DNA of 64,000 bases from positions 496,001-560,000 of the forward strand of contig NZ_JACHTM010000002.1 in NCBI RefSeq assembly GCF_015354055.1, read 5' to 3'. The stretch comes from Thermaurantiacus tibetensis (lineage in GTDB: Bacteria > Pseudomonadota > Alphaproteobacteria > Sphingomonadales > Sphingomonadaceae). Positions 54,821 through 64,000 of the stretch are shown here, one piece after another (the first letter of the stretch is position 1; each line of letters opens with the position of its first letter). Position numbers and translations under genes: made by a program. The notes beneath the pieces are model-generated. The model did no database searches. It was not told where the DNA came from and worked only from the letters and a program-made list of their open reading frames with translations.

Positions 54821-56092
54821 ATGGCCACCGCGATTCTCGACCGCATCCGCGCCCACGTGCGCGCAACCGGCATGAGCCGCGCCGCCGTCGCCCGCGCCGC
54901 CGGGCTCCACCCCAACAGCCTGCGCCAGCTCGCCTCGCCCGCCTGGAACCCGACCGCCGAGACCATCGCCAAGCTCGAGGCCTTCCTCGACCAAGCTGCC
55001 GCCTCGCCCCTCGTCGGCATCGAGACCATCATCGACGAGGCGCGCAACGGCCGGATGTTCATCCTCGTCGATGACGAGGACCGCGAGAACGAGGGCGATC
55101 TCGTCATCCCGGCGCAGATGGCAACCCCTGAGGCCATCAACTTCATGGCCCGCCACGGCCGCGGCCTCATCTGCCTTGCGCTCACGCGCGCGCGCGTCGA
55201 ACAGCTCGGCCTGCCGATGATGGCACCGGCCAACGGCAGCCGCCACGAGACCGCTTTCACCATCTCGATCGAGGCGCGGCACGGCGTCTCGACCGGCATC
55301 TCGGCTGCCGACCGCGCGCGCACCATCGCGGTTGCGATCGATGCCGCCCAGGGGCCGGAGGCGCTCGTCTCGCCCGGCCATGTCTTCCCGCTCGTCGCCC
55401 GCGACGGCGGCGTCCTCGTCCGCGCCGGCCACACCGAGGCCTCGGTCGACATCGCCCGGCTCGCCGGGCTCAACCCCTCGGGCGTCATCTGCGAGATCAT
55501 GAACGACGACGGCACGATGGCGCGTCTCGCCGACCTCATCCCCTTCGCCCGCACCCACGGGCTCAAGATCGGCACCATCCGCGACCTCATCGCCTACCGC
55601 CGGCGGCACGACAATCTGGTCGCCTGCATCGCCGAGACCCGGCTCGTCTCCCGCCACGGCGGCGAATGGCAGGTCAAGACCTACATCAACAAGGCGGAAT
55701 ATGCCGAGCATCTGGTGCTCCAGAAGGGCCGGGTCGACCCTGCCCGGCCGACGCTCGTGCGGATGCACGTGCTCTCGCCGTTTGCCGACATCCTCGGCGA
55801 GGACGGCCCGCGCACGGGGGCGCTGCAGCGCTCGATGGAGATCATCGGCGAGGCGGGTGCAGGGATCGTCGTCATCATCCGCGACAACCGGCCCGACCGG
55901 CTGTCGCGCATGATCGCCGCGCGCGAGGCCGGCGTGCAGGAGCCGCTCGAGCAGCGCGACTATGGCATCGGCGCCCAGATCCTCGTCGATCTCGGGGTGC
56001 GGGAGATCGAGCTGCTGTCGAACGCGCACCGGAGCTTCGTGGGCCTGTCGGGCTACGGGCTCGAGGTGGTGGCGGAACGGCGCATCGACTGA
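54821..56092 (+). CDS. ribB: HTH-fused 3,4-dihydroxy-2-butanone-4-phosphate synthase with degenerate RibA domain
   Basis: 423 residues in three parts. Residues 1-60 resemble a small helix-turn-helix (MSRAAVARAAGLHPNSLRQL). Residues 66-260 are RibB: DDEDRENEGD at 84-93, RHGVSTGISAADRA at 153-166, HVFPL, RAGHTEASVD and VICEIMNDDG. Residues about 265-423 resemble a GTP cyclohydrolase II but lack its three zinc cysteines; only one Cys is seen (ACIAETR). So it makes the four-carbon unit for lumazine, but RibA activity is unlikely. The N-terminal HTH may be regulatory or may help oligomerisation. Separate RibA is expected elsewhere. Confidence 0.9.
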   Translation: MATAILDRIRAHVRATGMSRAAVARAAGLHPNSLRQLASPAWNPTAETIAKLEAFLDQAAASPLVGIETIIDEARNGRMFILVDDEDRENEGDLVIPAQMATPEAINFMARHGRGLICLALTRARVEQLGLPMMAPANGSRHETAFTISIEARHGVSTGISAADRARTIAVAIDAAQGPEALVSPGHVFPLVARDGGVLVRAGHTEASVDIARLAGLNPSGVICEIMNDDGTMARLADLIPFARTHGLKIGTIRDLIAYRRRHDNLVACIAETRLVSRHGGEWQVKTYINKAEYAEHLVLQKGRVDPARPTLVRMHVLSPFADILGEDGPRTGALQRSMEIIGEAGAGIVVIIRDNRPDRLSRMIAAREAGVQEPLEQRDYGIGAQILVDLGVREIELLSNAHRSFVGLSGYGLEVVAERRID

Positions 56093-56183
56093 CCGGGCTG
56101 GGGCCAGGGGGCGAAGGCGGCCGGGCCGGGGCAGCCGGGGCGCGAAGGGGCTGGCGGGGCGCGGAGCGGCAGACCGGGGAAGC

Positions 56184-56228
56184 AGGGGGCGGGGCGACAG
56201 GGGGCGGGGCGACAGGGGGCGGGGCGAA
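56184..56228 (+). repeat. Three-copy 15-bp G-rich tandem repeat before ribH
   Basis: The unit AGGGGGCGGGGCGAC occurs at 56184-56198 and 56199-56213; the third copy (56214-56228) ends in A instead of C. Six runs of four or more G lie within 41 bases on the coding strand, ending immediately next to the ribH ribosome binding site. Such a sequence can fold into a G-quadruplex in the mRNA and could vary in copy number by slippage. Confidence 0.85.
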
Positions 56229-56242
56229 GGAAAGGGTTCGGC

Positions 56243-56656
56243 ATGGCGCATGTGCTCATCGTTGCGGCGGGCTTCTACGCCCACATCCACGCCGCCCAGC
56301 TCGCCGCCGCGCGCCAGGCGCTCGAGGCAGCCGGCCATTCCCACGCGCTGGTCGAGGTGCCGGGCGCGCTCGAGATTCCGCCGGCCATCGCGCTTGCCGC
56401 CGGGACCGGCCGCTACGATGCCTATGTCGCCCTCGGCTGCGTCATCCGCGGGGAGACCTACCATTTCGATGTGGTGGCGAACGAGAGCGCCCGCGGCCTG
56501 ATGGCGCTCGCGCTCGACGGCCTCGCCATCGGCAACGGCATCCTGACGGTCGAGACCGAGGCGCAGGCGCTCGCCCGCGTCGGGAAGGCGGCCGAGGCGG
56601 TGGCGGCGGCGCTTGCGCTCCTGAAGCTCCGCGAGGAGCTCGGCATCGCCGCCTAG
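56243..56656 (+). CDS. ribH: 6,7-dimethyl-8-ribityllumazine synthase
   Basis: 137 residues. Family segments: [40 protein letters not shown] and [17 protein letters not shown]. The enzyme joins the RibB and RibD products to form lumazine, the ribE substrate, usually as a large capsid-like oligomer. It follows the HTH-RibB gene across 150 bases that carry a G-rich tandem repeat. Its stop overlaps the convergent aroB stop (CTAG). Confidence 0.94.
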   Translation: MAHVLIVAAGFYAHIHAAQLAAARQALEAAGHSHALVEVPGALEIPPAIALAAGTGRYDAYVALGCVIRGETYHFDVVANESARGLMALALDGLAIGNGILTVETEAQALARVGKAAEAVAAALALLKLREELGIAA

Positions 56657-57768
56657 GCGGCTGCCTGCTCCTCCGCTGCAAGGAAGGCCTCGACCCTGGC
56701 GAGCGGCACGCCGTGGGCCACGAACGCCCGGCCGATGCCGCGCACGAGGATGAAGGGCAGGCCCGCCTCGGTCCGCTTCTTGTCGTGGAGCATGTGGGCA
56801 AGCAGCCGACCGGCGGGGAGCGGCAGCCGCGTCGGCAGGCCGACGGCGGCGAGGTGCGCCTCGACCCGCGCGGCGTCCTCGGGCGGGCAGAGCCCTTCCG
56901 CGACCGAGAAGCGGAACGCCTGGGCCATGCCGACCGCGACCGCCTCGCCATGGAGCAGCCGGTCGGAGAAGCCGCACTCGGCCTCGAGCGCATGGCCGAA
57001 GGTGTGGCCGAGGTTGAGGAGCGCGCGGATGTCGTGCCGCTCCTCCGGATCGCGGGCGACGATCGCTGCCTTTGCTCGCACGCTCGTGGCAACGGCGTGG
57101 GCAAGGGCATCGGCGTCGCCGCCGAGCACCGCGGGGCCGTGCGCCTCGAGCCAGGCGAAGAAGGCGGCATCGCCGAGGAGGCCGTACTTCACCACCTCGG
57201 CATAGCCCGCCCGCCGCTCGCGAAGGGGCAGGGTGGCGAGCACGTCCGTGTCGGCCCAGACCGCGACGGGCTGGTGGAACGCCCCCACGAGGTTCTTGCC
57301 GGCCGCGGTGTTGATGCCGGTCTTCCCGCCGACGGAGGAGTCGACCATGGCAAGGAGCGTGGTCGGCACCTGGACGAAGGGAACGCCGCGCTTCAGGATG
57401 GCGGCGGCAAAGCCGGCGAGATCGCCCACCACCCCGCCGCCAAGCGCGACGAGAAGGCCGGAGCGCGACACGCCGGTTGCAAGGAGCGAATCGACGAGGC
57501 GGGCGAGCTCGGGAAAGCTCTTGGCGCCCTCGCCCGGCGGCACGACGACGGGCACGGCCTCGAGCCCGGCCGCGGAGAGAGCCCCGGCAAGGGCGGGCAG
57601 GTGGAGGTCGGCGACAGTGGCATCGGTCACGACCGGCACCCGCCGGAGGCCAGGGCAGAGCGCCCGCACCCGCTCCCCGGCCTCGGCGATGAGGCCGGGG
57701 CCGATGCTGACGGCATAGGGGCGGCCGGCAACGTCGACCGGCACGTCGATGCGGGCGCCCAGGCTCAC
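56653..57768 (-). CDS. aroB: 3-dehydroquinate synthase
   Basis: 371 residues from a GTG overlapping aroK (GTGA). NAD-binding block [20 protein letters not shown], then [20 protein letters not shown] and [20 protein letters not shown] with the substrate Lys residues. The zinc ligands include Glu in [17 protein letters not shown] and His in [12 protein letters not shown] and [11 protein letters not shown]. It forms 3-dehydroquinate, the second step of the shikimate pathway, from DAHP. Order aroK-aroB is common. Confidence 0.96.
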   Translation of the reverse strand: MSLGARIDVPVDVAGRPYAVSIGPGLIAEAGERVRALCPGLRRVPVVTDATVADLHLPALAGALSAAGLEAVPVVVPPGEGAKSFPELARLVDSLLATGVSRSGLLVALGGGVVGDLAGFAAAILKRGVPFVQVPTTLLAMVDSSVGGKTGINTAAGKNLVGAFHQPVAVWADTDVLATLPLRERRAGYAEVVKYGLLGDAAFFAWLEAHGPAVLGGDADALAHAVATSVRAKAAIVARDPEERHDIRALLNLGHTFGHALEAECGFSDRLLHGEAVAVGMAQAFRFSVAEGLCPPEDAARVEAHLAAVGLPTRLPLPAGRLLAHMLHDKKRTEAGLPFILVRGIGRAFVAHGVPLARVEAFLAAEEQAAA

Positions 57769-58328
57769 GGCACCATCTCCTGACCCGTGAGCGCGGCGAG
57801 GATGGCCGCAACGGTCGCCTCGTGCGGCGCATCGCCCGAGACCACGCGGAGGTGGGCCTGGCGGTAGGCAGGCGCCCGCTCGGCGAGCAGGGCAGCCAGC
57901 ACCGCGCGCGCATCCCTGCCCGCGAGGAGTGGCCGGTGATCGCGCCGGCCGACGCGGGCGACAAGCGTGTCGAGGTCGGCATCGAGCCAGACGACGAACC
58001 CGCGCGCAAGGGCAAGCGCGCGCGTGTCCGGGTCCTGGAAGGCACCGCCGCCCGTCGCGATGACGCGCGGGGTGCCATCGAGCAGGCGGGCGATGACCCG
58101 CCGCTCGCCGTCGCGGAAGTGGGGTTCGCCGAAGCGGGCGAAGATCTCGGAGATGCTCATCTGCGCTGCAGCCTCGATCTCGGCGTCGCTGTCGACGAAC
58201 GGGAGGTCGAGCGCGGCGGCGAGCCGCCTGCCGATGGCGGACTTGCCCGAGCCCGGCATGCCGACGAGCACGAGGGGGCGCCGGACCGCGCCGGCCGGGC
58301 CCGTCGCTGCGGCTCTTTCCGTCGCCAT
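57765..58328 (-). CDS. aroK: Shikimate kinase
   Basis: 187 residues. P-loop [20 protein letters not shown], shikimate-binding [14 protein letters not shown] and [27 protein letters not shown] and the lid Arg in RDHRPLLAG. It phosphorylates shikimate. The ATG at 58328 leaves 21 bases to the divergent unknown gene, so both start from a very short shared promoter region. Longer upstream reading is low-complexity and rejected. Confidence 0.95.
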   Translation of the reverse strand: MATERAAATGPAGAVRRPLVLVGMPGSGKSAIGRRLAAALDLPFVDSDAEIEAAAQMSISEIFARFGEPHFRDGERRVIARLLDGTPRVIATGGGAFQDPDTRALALARGFVVWLDADLDTLVARVGRRDHRPLLAGRDARAVLAALLAERAPAYRQAHLRVVSGDAPHEATVAAILAALTGQEMVP

Positions 58329-58349
58329 CCGGGCGGCTATAGGGCGGGC

Positions 58350-60131
58350 GTGCGCGCGAAGGCAAACCGGCTGCTCCTCCCCGCCATGGCGGCCGCCCTC
58401 GCGGCGGCGGCGACCGCACAGGAGGCCCCCACCCCCCCGCCCGCTCCGCCCGCCCCCTCCGAGGCCCCCACCTCGCTCCTGCCGGACGTCCTCGAGGAGG
58501 TGCCGGCCCGGGAGCCCGTGCGCCCGCCGCCGCCCGCCGCCCCGCCGCCCGGGCCTGCGGCCCTTCCCGGCGCCGCGCCGGCCGCTTCGGCCCCTGCCGC
58601 CGGGCCGGCGGCGGCACCCGTCACCCCCGGCCCTCTCCCCGGCGCCGCCCCGCCCGAACTCCCGGGGCCGAGCCGCCCGGCGGCCAGCGCAGGCCTCGTC
58701 ACGGAGGCCACGGTCGGCCTTGCGCCCGATCTCTTCGCCGGCTCCGACGGCCGCTTCCTCGCCGCGCTCCTCAACCGGCTCGACGGGCCGCTGGCCAGCC
58801 GCTGGGGCCAGATCGTGGTGCAGCGGGCGCTCCTGACCGAGGCGGCGCCGCCACCCGGCATCCACCCGGGCGACTGGCTCGCGGCGCGGGTGCGCGCGCT
58901 CGTCGCCGTCGGGGCCGCGGCCGATGCGCACCGCATGCTCCTGCGCGTGCGGCGTGCGGACTACACCCCGCGCCTCATCGCCGCCGCCGCCCACGCCGCG
59001 CTCGCTGCCGGCGACCCCATCGGCCTGTGCGCGTTCGTCGCCGACGGCCGCGCCGTCTCCGACGACAACCCGGCCTTCGTGCTGGCCGACGGCTGGTGCT
59101 CGGCGCTCGCCGGGGACCCGTTCAGCGCCAACCAGCTCTTCGACGCCGCGCGGCGGCGCAGGCTTGCCGACCCGTTCGACATCCAGCTCGCCGAGCGGGT
59201 GGCCTCGACCGCCGCAGCGACGCGTTCGGCAGGCAACCCCGTGTGGCGCGAGGTGGACCGGCTCTCGGCCTGGCGCGTGGGCCTTGCCGGCGCGACGGGC
59301 ACGGCCATTCCGCCCGAGCTCGCGCAGGCTGCACCCCCGGCGATGCGGGCGTGGATGGTGCGCCTGCCGCGCGTGCCGGTGGAGCAGCGGGCAGCGCTCG
59401 TCCCGGAAGCGGCGGCGGTGGGTGCGCTGAGCGCAGCGGAAGCGGGCCGCATTCTTGCGCTCGACGCCGGCGCGGCGCCTGCGGGCGAAGCGGCGGCACG
59501 GCCGGGCGGCCAGCTGCGCGAGGCGCTCGAGGCGCCGGCGCGCGCGCAGCGGCTGGCAGCGCTGCGCGCGCTTCTCGCCCGCGTGCCGGAGGAGTCCACA
59601 GCGCGCCACGGCTGGCGGGTGGTGGCAGCGGAGGCGGCCGCGCGGGTCGCGCCCGACCCGGGGCTGGCAGACGAGGCGCCGGCGCTCGTCGAGGCCATGC
59701 TCGCGGCCGGCTTCGTCGGCAACGCGCGGGCCTGGTGGCCAGTGGCCGCGGAGGCCGGCGGTGACGTGGCGGCGAGGGTCGCGGGCCTTCTTGCCGGGGT
59801 GGACGCCGACGTGCCGGCCGAGCCGGACCGCTTCGCCCGTGCAACCACCGCCCATCGCGGAGCGCTGCTGCGCGCCGGGCTCGAGGGGCTGGGCCGCCGG
59901 GTCGAGGGGGACCCGGTGCCGCGGCTTGCCAACGGCTGGACGGCTGCCATCGATGCCGCGCTCGCCGCCGGGCGGCGGGGCGAAGCGCTGGTGCTTGCCG
60001 CCACCGGCATGCAGGGGCCCATGGCCGATCTCCCGCCCGACCATTTCCGGCGGATCGTGGCGGCGCTGGTCGCCGCCGGGCTCCGCGACGAGGCGGGCCT
60101 CATGGTCGCCGAGGCGGCGACGCGCGGCTAG
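58350..60131 (+). CDS. Large exported protein of unknown function, Ala/Pro-rich
   Basis: 593 residues from a GTG. A signal peptide ([21 protein letters not shown]) predicts export. Residues about 25-110 are a Pro/Ala-rich low-complexity stretch. The rest is helical and may be TPR-like ([57 protein letters not shown]). No catalytic motif was recognised. The frame is supported by its length, signal peptide and absence of any sensible alternative. The last ten codons including the stop are tandemly duplicated just downstream. Confidence 0.72.
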   Translation: MRAKANRLLLPAMAAALAAAATAQEAPTPPPAPPAPSEAPTSLLPDVLEEVPAREPVRPPPPAAPPPGPAALPGAAPAASAPAAGPAAAPVTPGPLPGAAPPELPGPSRPAASAGLVTEATVGLAPDLFAGSDGRFLAALLNRLDGPLASRWGQIVVQRALLTEAAPPPGIHPGDWLAARVRALVAVGAAADAHRMLLRVRRADYTPRLIAAAAHAALAAGDPIGLCAFVADGRAVSDDNPAFVLADGWCSALAGDPFSANQLFDAARRRRLADPFDIQLAERVASTAAATRSAGNPVWREVDRLSAWRVGLAGATGTAIPPELAQAAPPAMRAWMVRLPRVPVEQRAALVPEAAAVGALSAAEAGRILALDAGAAPAGEAAARPGGQLREALEAPARAQRLAALRALLARVPEESTARHGWRVVAAEAAARVAPDPGLADEAPALVEAMLAAGFVGNARAWWPVAAEAGGDVAARVAGLLAGVDADVPAEPDRFARATTAHRGALLRAGLEGLGRRVEGDPVPRLANGWTAAIDAALAAGRRGEALVLAATGMQGPMADLPPDHFRRIVAALVAAGLRDEAGLMVAEAATRG

Positions 60132-60161
60132 ATCGTCGCCGAGGCGGCGACGCGGGGCTAG
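60102..60161. repeat. 30-bp tandem duplication at converging gene ends
   Basis: 60102-60131 and 60132-60161 are the same 30-base unit with two mismatches. Translated in the frame of the upstream gene they read MVAEAATRG-stop and IVAEAATRG-stop, so the last codons and the stop were copied. The stop codon of the convergent tadA lies in the second copy. Each copy contains the inverted pair GTCGCC/GGCGAC, which may fold as a terminator hairpin for either transcript. Confidence 0.85.
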
Positions 60162-60619
60162 CGGCGGGCTGCGAAGAAGGCGCGGAGCAGGGTCGCCGCC
60201 TCCGTCTCGCCGACTCCGGCGATGACCTCGGGGCGGTGGTGGCAGGTGGGCTGCTGGAACACCCGCGCGCCATGCGCGACGCCGCCGCCCTTGGGGTCGG
60301 GGGCGGCGTAGACGAGGCGGGCAAGCCGGGCATGGGCAATGGCGCCCGCGCACATGGCGCAGGGCTCGAGCGTGACCCAGAGGGTGCAGCCGGCAAGCCG
60401 CTCGGAGCCCAGCGCTGCCGCCGCCGCGCGGATGGCAAGGATCTCGGCATGGGCGGTCGGGTCGCGGTCAAGCCGGGTGCGGTTGTGGGCGGCCGCCAGC
60501 ACGGCGCCATCGGGGCCGGTCACCACGGCGCCCACCGGCACCTCGCCGCGCGCGGCGGCCGCCCGCGCCGCCTCGAGCGCCTGCGGCATGGCCGACCAGA
60601 AGGCTGCTCCCTGCGTCAC
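60158..60619 (-). CDS. tadA: tRNA-specific adenosine deaminase TadA
   Basis: 153 residues from a GTG overlapping typA (GTGA). The zinc and catalytic site are H57-A-E59 (THAEILAI) and PCAMC at 86-90 (LEPCAMCAGAIAHARLARLV). It converts the wobble adenosine of tRNA-Arg(ACG) to inosine. DPKGGGVAHG is a variant of the usual DPKAGA region. The first ten residues before MPQALEAARAAA are atypical, so an internal ATG (SAMPQALE) is an alternative start. Confidence 0.92.
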   Translation of the reverse strand: MTQGAAFWSAMPQALEAARAAAARGEVPVGAVVTGPDGAVLAAAHNRTRLDRDPTAHAEILAIRAAAAALGSERLAGCTLWVTLEPCAMCAGAIAHARLARLVYAAPDPKGGGVAHGARVFQQPTCHHRPEVIAGVGETEAATLLRAFFAARR

Positions 60620-62436
60620 CCCGCCTTCGCCGCGCGCGCCTGGCGCCGGCGCTCGTGCGGGTCGAGGAAGCGCTTGCGGATGCGGATGGACTTCGGCGTC
60701 ACTTCCACGCACTCGTCCTCCTCAATGAAGGCGATCGCCTGCTCGAGCCCGAGCCGGCGCGGCGGCGTGAGGCGCAGCGCCTCGTCCTTGCCGGCAGCGC
60801 GGAAGTTGGTGAGCTGCTTGGAGCGCAGCGGGTTCACCTCGAGGTCCTCGCCGCGGGCGTTCTCGCCGATGATCATGCCGGCATAGACCGGCTCGCCGGG
60901 CGCGATCATGAGAACGCCGCGCTCCTCGAGGCTGCCCAGCGCGTAGCCGACGGCCGTGCCCGTCTCGGTCGAGACGAGAACGCCGTTCTGCCGGCCGGAA
61001 ATCGGCCCCCGCCAGGGCGCGTAGCGGGCGAACTGGCGGTTCATGATGCCAGTGCCGCGGGTGTCGGAGAGGAACTCCCCGTGGTAGCCGATGAGGCCGC
61101 GGGTGGGGCCGAAGAAGGTAAGGCGCAGCTTGCCGCCGCCCGAGGGCGCCATGTCGAGGAGGTCGCACTTGCGCAGCGCCAGCTTCTCGACGACGATGCC
61201 CTGGAAGGCCTCGTCGACGTCGACGACGATGGTCTCGTGGGGCTCGAGGCGGTGGCCGAGCGCATCGGTCTCGAGAATCACCCGCGGCCGGCCGATGGTG
61301 AGCTCGAAGCCCTCGCGGCGCATGGTCTCGACGAGGACGCCGAGCTGAAGCTCGCCGCGGCCCGCCACCTCGAAGCTGTCGCGCTCCTCGCTCTCGGCCA
61401 CGCGGATGGCGACATTGCCCTCCGCCTCGCGCAGGAGGCGCTCGCGGATCATCCGGCTCGTGACCTTGCTGCCCTCGCGGCCGGCGAACGGGCTGTCGTT
61501 GACCGAGAAGCGGATGCTCAAGGTGGGCGGGTCGATGGGAGGTGCCGGGATGGGCTCGGCGACCGCGGGGTCGGCGATGGTGTGGGCAACCGTTGCCGTC
61601 TCGAGCCCGGCGATCGAGACGATGTCGCCTGCCTCGGCCGCCTCGACCGGCACGCGCTCGAGCCCGCGGAAGGCGAAGATCTTGGTGGCCCGGCCCTGCT
61701 CGACCACCGCGCCGCCGGGCCCGAGCGCGCGAATGGGCATGTTGACGAGAAGCCGGCCGCTGGCGATCCGGCCGGTCAGCATCCGCCCGACGAAGGGGTC
61801 GCGGTCGAGCAGCGAGACGAGGAGCCGGAAGGCCTCGTGCGGGTCGGCCGCAGGCGGGGGCACGTGGGCGAGGATGAGCTCGAACAGGGGGGCGAGCGTG
61901 CCCCCTCGGATGTCGGGGTCGGGCCCGGCGTAGCCCGCGCGGCCCGAGGCATAGAGCACGGGAAAGTCGAGCTGGGCATCGTTCGCGCCGAGCGCCACGA
62001 ACAGGTCGAACACCTCGTCGAGCACCGCCTGGGGCCGCGCGTCGGGCCGGTCGACCTTGTTGACGACCACGATGGGCCTCAAGCCCAGGGCAAGCGCCTT
62101 CGACAGGACGAACTTGGTCTGCGGCATCGGCCCCTCGGCGGCATCGACGAGGAGGAGCACGCCATCGACCATGGAGAGGATGCGCTCCACCTCGCCGCCG
62201 AAGTCCGCGTGGCCGGGCGTGTCGACGATGTTGATGCGGGTGCCGCACCAGTCGACGCTCGTGCACTTGGCGAGGATGGTGATGCCGCGCTCGCGCTCGA
62301 GGTCGTTCGAGTCCATGGCGCGTTCGGCCACCTTCTGGTTGTCGCGGAAGGTGCCCGACGCGCGAAACATCTGGTCGACGAGCGTGGTCTTGCCGTGGTC
62401 GACATGGGCGATGATCGCCACGTTGCGGAGCGGCAT
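60616..62436 (-). CDS. typA: Translational GTPase TypA/BipA
   Basis: 606 residues, full length. GTP motifs: G1 [16 protein letters not shown]3 [13 protein letters not shown]4 NKVDRPDA. The C-terminal domains include [20 protein letters not shown] and [20 protein letters not shown], diagnostic for TypA. It binds the ribosome and is needed for growth under stress or low temperature. The start is moderately supported: no strong ribosome binding site is visible. Divergent from rodZ across 172 bases. Confidence 0.96.
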   Translation of the reverse strand: MPLRNVAIIAHVDHGKTTLVDQMFRASGTFRDNQKVAERAMDSNDLERERGITILAKCTSVDWCGTRINIVDTPGHADFGGEVERILSMVDGVLLLVDAAEGPMPQTKFVLSKALALGLRPIVVVNKVDRPDARPQAVLDEVFDLFVALGANDAQLDFPVLYASGRAGYAGPDPDIRGGTLAPLFELILAHVPPPAADPHEAFRLLVSLLDRDPFVGRMLTGRIASGRLLVNMPIRALGPGGAVVEQGRATKIFAFRGLERVPVEAAEAGDIVSIAGLETATVAHTIADPAVAEPIPAPPIDPPTLSIRFSVNDSPFAGREGSKVTSRMIRERLLREAEGNVAIRVAESEERDSFEVAGRGELQLGVLVETMRREGFELTIGRPRVILETDALGHRLEPHETIVVDVDEAFQGIVVEKLALRKCDLLDMAPSGGGKLRLTFFGPTRGLIGYHGEFLSDTRGTGIMNRQFARYAPWRGPISGRQNGVLVSTETGTAVGYALGSLEERGVLMIAPGEPVYAGMIIGENARGEDLEVNPLRSKQLTNFRAAGKDEALRLTPPRRLGLEQAIAFIEEDECVEVTPKSIRIRKRFLDPHERRRQARAAKAG

Positions 62437-62608
62437 GGAACAGGTTCCGGCTGCAGGGGCGGAAAGGGCGAGGGCGGCATAGCCGGCCCCCTCGGCGCCG
62501 GCAAGGCCGGGCCGGGCCGGGACCGCCGTCATCACCCGGCCGAGCCCGCCTTTCATCGGTCTTTCATGGAGTTCGTCTAGCACGCTTGACTCGGGTCGGA
62601 GCTGCGCC

Positions 62609-63652
62609 ATGGAGAGGCGGATGGCGTTGCCGGGTGAGAGCGTGCCGGGCGGGCGGCGGTCTGCGGACGCAGACCTCCCCGATGAAGCGGCGTGCGCGCG
62701 CGGCCACGACGGCGCAGCACCCGACGACGACGCGGTCCCGGCGGGGGCGGAGACACGAGCGGAGGGCGCGCGGGCAGGCGCAGAGGCGGAAGAAGCCGGG
62801 AGCGCACAAGACGGCACCGGCGCGAGCGGCGACTTCCCCGACAATGTCCGGCCGTTTCCGGTCGCGGAGCCCGCAAGCCTCGGCGCCGACCTGCGCCGCG
62901 CCCGCGAGCGGGCCGGACTCTCGATCGCCGACGTGGCCGACCGCACCAAGGTCAGGCCCGGAATCCTTGCCAGCATCGAGGCGGACGCCCACGACCGGCT
63001 CCCGGCCATGACCTACACGCTCGGGTTCGTGAAAGCCTACGCCCGGACCGTGGGCCTTGACCCGGCAGAGGCAGCCGAGCGCTACCGCCGCGAATCCCGG
63101 CGCAGCGACCCCGAGCCGACGCTTGTCGACATCGAACCCCTCGACGCCCGGCGAATGCCCGGCCGCGGGCTCGTCATGGCCTCGGTTGCCGCCGGCCTCC
63201 TCGGCATCGGCCTTCTCGTCGCCTGGGGCGCAGGAGCCTTCGACCCTCCCGCCCCGCCGCCGCCCTCCGGTTCCGCGGCACCCCCAGCGCTGGCGGAGCC
63301 CGCGCCTCCGCCGCCCGCGCCGGCCGCGCCTGCACCGGCAGACGGCCCGGTGCGGCTCGCGGCACGCGAGGACGTCTGGATCCGCGTGCAGGAAGGCCCG
63401 CGGGGCGAGCGGCTGTTCGAGGGCACGCTGAAGAAGGGGGAGGCGCTCGATATCCCGCCCGGCCGGCCGTGGGTGCTGCGCGCCGGGCGCGCGGGCGCGC
63501 TCGAGGTGACGATCGGCGGCGCGCCGCTGCCGCCGCTCGGGGGGCCGGGGGAAGTGCTGGCCGCCCAGTCGCTGCTGCCGGAAGACCTTCGCGCCCGCGT
63601 CGGCGAGGGCAAGCCCGAGAACGTGGCGAAAGAGCCGGGCGGAGCCGGCTGA
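62609..63652 (+). CDS. rodZ: RodZ-like cell-shape protein
   Basis: 347 residues. A low-complexity acidic N-terminus (about 85 residues) precedes a Cro/CI-type HTH at about 91-155 (LRRARERAGLSIADVADRTK, LGFVKAYARTVGL). One membrane helix follows (about 187-209), then a Pro-rich spacer and a periplasmic DUF4115-type domain (REDVWIRVQEGPRGERLFEG, TLKKGEALDIP). RodZ links MreB to the cell-wall elongation machinery. Start at 62609, or 62621 if GGAGAGG at 62611 is its ribosome binding site. Followed by a secreted YbgF-like gene. Confidence 0.86.
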   Translation: MERRMALPGESVPGGRRSADADLPDEAACARGHDGAAPDDDAVPAGAETRAEGARAGAEAEEAGSAQDGTGASGDFPDNVRPFPVAEPASLGADLRRARERAGLSIADVADRTKVRPGILASIEADAHDRLPAMTYTLGFVKAYARTVGLDPAEAAERYRRESRRSDPEPTLVDIEPLDARRMPGRGLVMASVAAGLLGIGLLVAWGAGAFDPPAPPPPSGSAAPPALAEPAPPPPAPAAPAPADGPVRLAAREDVWIRVQEGPRGERLFEGTLKKGEALDIPPGRPWVLRAGRAGALEVTIGGAPLPPLGGPGEVLAAQSLLPEDLRARVGEGKPENVAKEPGGAG

Positions 63653-63723
63653 CCCGCCGATTCAGCTTGCGCTCAGCATGCCGGGGGCCTTCAGGGGGCC
63701 CATTGCGCGAGAAAGGGGAAGGA

Positions 63724-64000
63724 ATGCGGGTTCGCCTGCCGCTCGCCGCCATTGCCGGGCTCGCCGCGGGAGCGGCGGCCGCGCAGGGGGTCTCGGTCGC
63801 CACTGCCGAGCAGTTCCGCAACGTGGAGAAGCGGGTCTCCACCCTCGAGAGCCAGATGCGTGCCGTCCAGCGGAAGGTGTTCCCGGGCGGCGACCCGCGC
63901 TTCTTCGCCGCCGAGCCGGCCCCGCCGCCCGCCCCGCCTCCGGAGGCGGCGCCGGCCGATGCCGGCCCGCAGCTGTTCGAGCTCGTGCAGAGGATCGACC
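63724..64000 (+). CDS. Secreted coiled-coil protein, YbgF/CpoB-like, 3' end cut by window edge
   Basis: The first 92 residues are in the window. A signal peptide (MRVRLPLAAIAGLAAGAAAAQG) is followed by a short coiled coil (EQFRNVEKRVSTLESQMRAV), a Pro/Ala linker and LFELVQRID. This start resembles the CpoB/YbgF proteins that work with the Tol-Pal system and usually end in TPR repeats, which would lie beyond the window. Good AAGGGGAAGGA ribosome binding site before the ATG. Position after rodZ fits an envelope role. Confidence 0.65.
   Translation, partial: MRVRLPLAAIAGLAAGAAAAQGVSVATAEQFRNVEKRVSTLESQMRAVQRKVFPGGDPRFFAAEPAPPPAPPPEAAPADAGPQLFELVQRID

Overview
The window is very GC-rich, gene-dense bacterial chromosome. 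Its content (complete hopanoid hpn cluster, meso-diaminopimelate cell-wall pathway, mraZ-to-ftsZ division cluster, RodZ, a paired secreted diheme cytochrome and beta-helix protein, HTH-fused RibB) fits an alphaproteobacterium, most likely of the order Sphingomonadales. That placement is an inference from gene content; no rRNA is present to settle it. Genes are packed tightly, and very many neighbours overlap by ATGA or GTGA, so translational coupling is the rule.

Layout. 1-5.0 kb: the 3' part of fumarylacetoacetase, a secreted SnoaL-like protein, a universal stress protein, and a two-gene secreted pair of unknown function (diheme cytochrome c plus beta-helix protein). 5.1-15.5 kb: hopanoid region. 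A sulfotransferase, a lipoprotein beta-propeller and hpnA form one overlapping unit that converges on hpnB; hpnC, D, E, F (squalene-hopene cyclase) and G run divergently and end in an overlapping msrB. 15.6-21.1 kb: a stand-alone 3-hydroxyacyl-CoA dehydrogenase, then nadA, an S9 peptidase, nadC and a DUF952 gene. 21.2-24.9 kb: the only accessory-looking stretch. It holds a glycine-zipper protein, a P4-type tyrosine integrase, a broken Toprim gene, a BrnT/BrnA toxin-antitoxin pair whose toxin is frameshifted, and a tRNA-Thr(CGT). I read the part from the integrase to the tRNA as a decayed integrative element.

25.0-27.8 kb: queF, a CaiB-type racemase and dgt. 27.9-46.3 kb: an unbroken 16-gene division and cell-wall (dcw) cluster on the minus strand (mraZ, rsmH, ftsL, ftsI, murE, murF, mraY, murD, ftsW, murG, murC, murB, ddl, ftsQ, ftsA, ftsZ), headed by GGG-type repeats at 10-bp spacing that look like a MraZ operator. 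46.6-53.2 kb: two small anchored proteins, a cysteine synthase, a solute-binding lipoprotein, a thiolase, dnaN and a small membrane protein. 53.2-56.7 kb: riboflavin genes ribD, ribE, an HTH-RibB fusion and ribH. 56.7-64 kb: aroB and aroK, a large secreted protein of unknown function, tadA, typA, rodZ, and the start of a YbgF-like secreted protein cut by the window edge.

The best candidates for something undescribed are the sulfotransferase and propeller genes coupled to hpnA (a possible hopanoid-tailoring or export module) and the HTH-RibB-degenerate RibA fusion. No CRISPR array, insertion sequence or recognisable defence system was seen. All calls rest on reading the sequence and on remembered family motifs; no database search was run.
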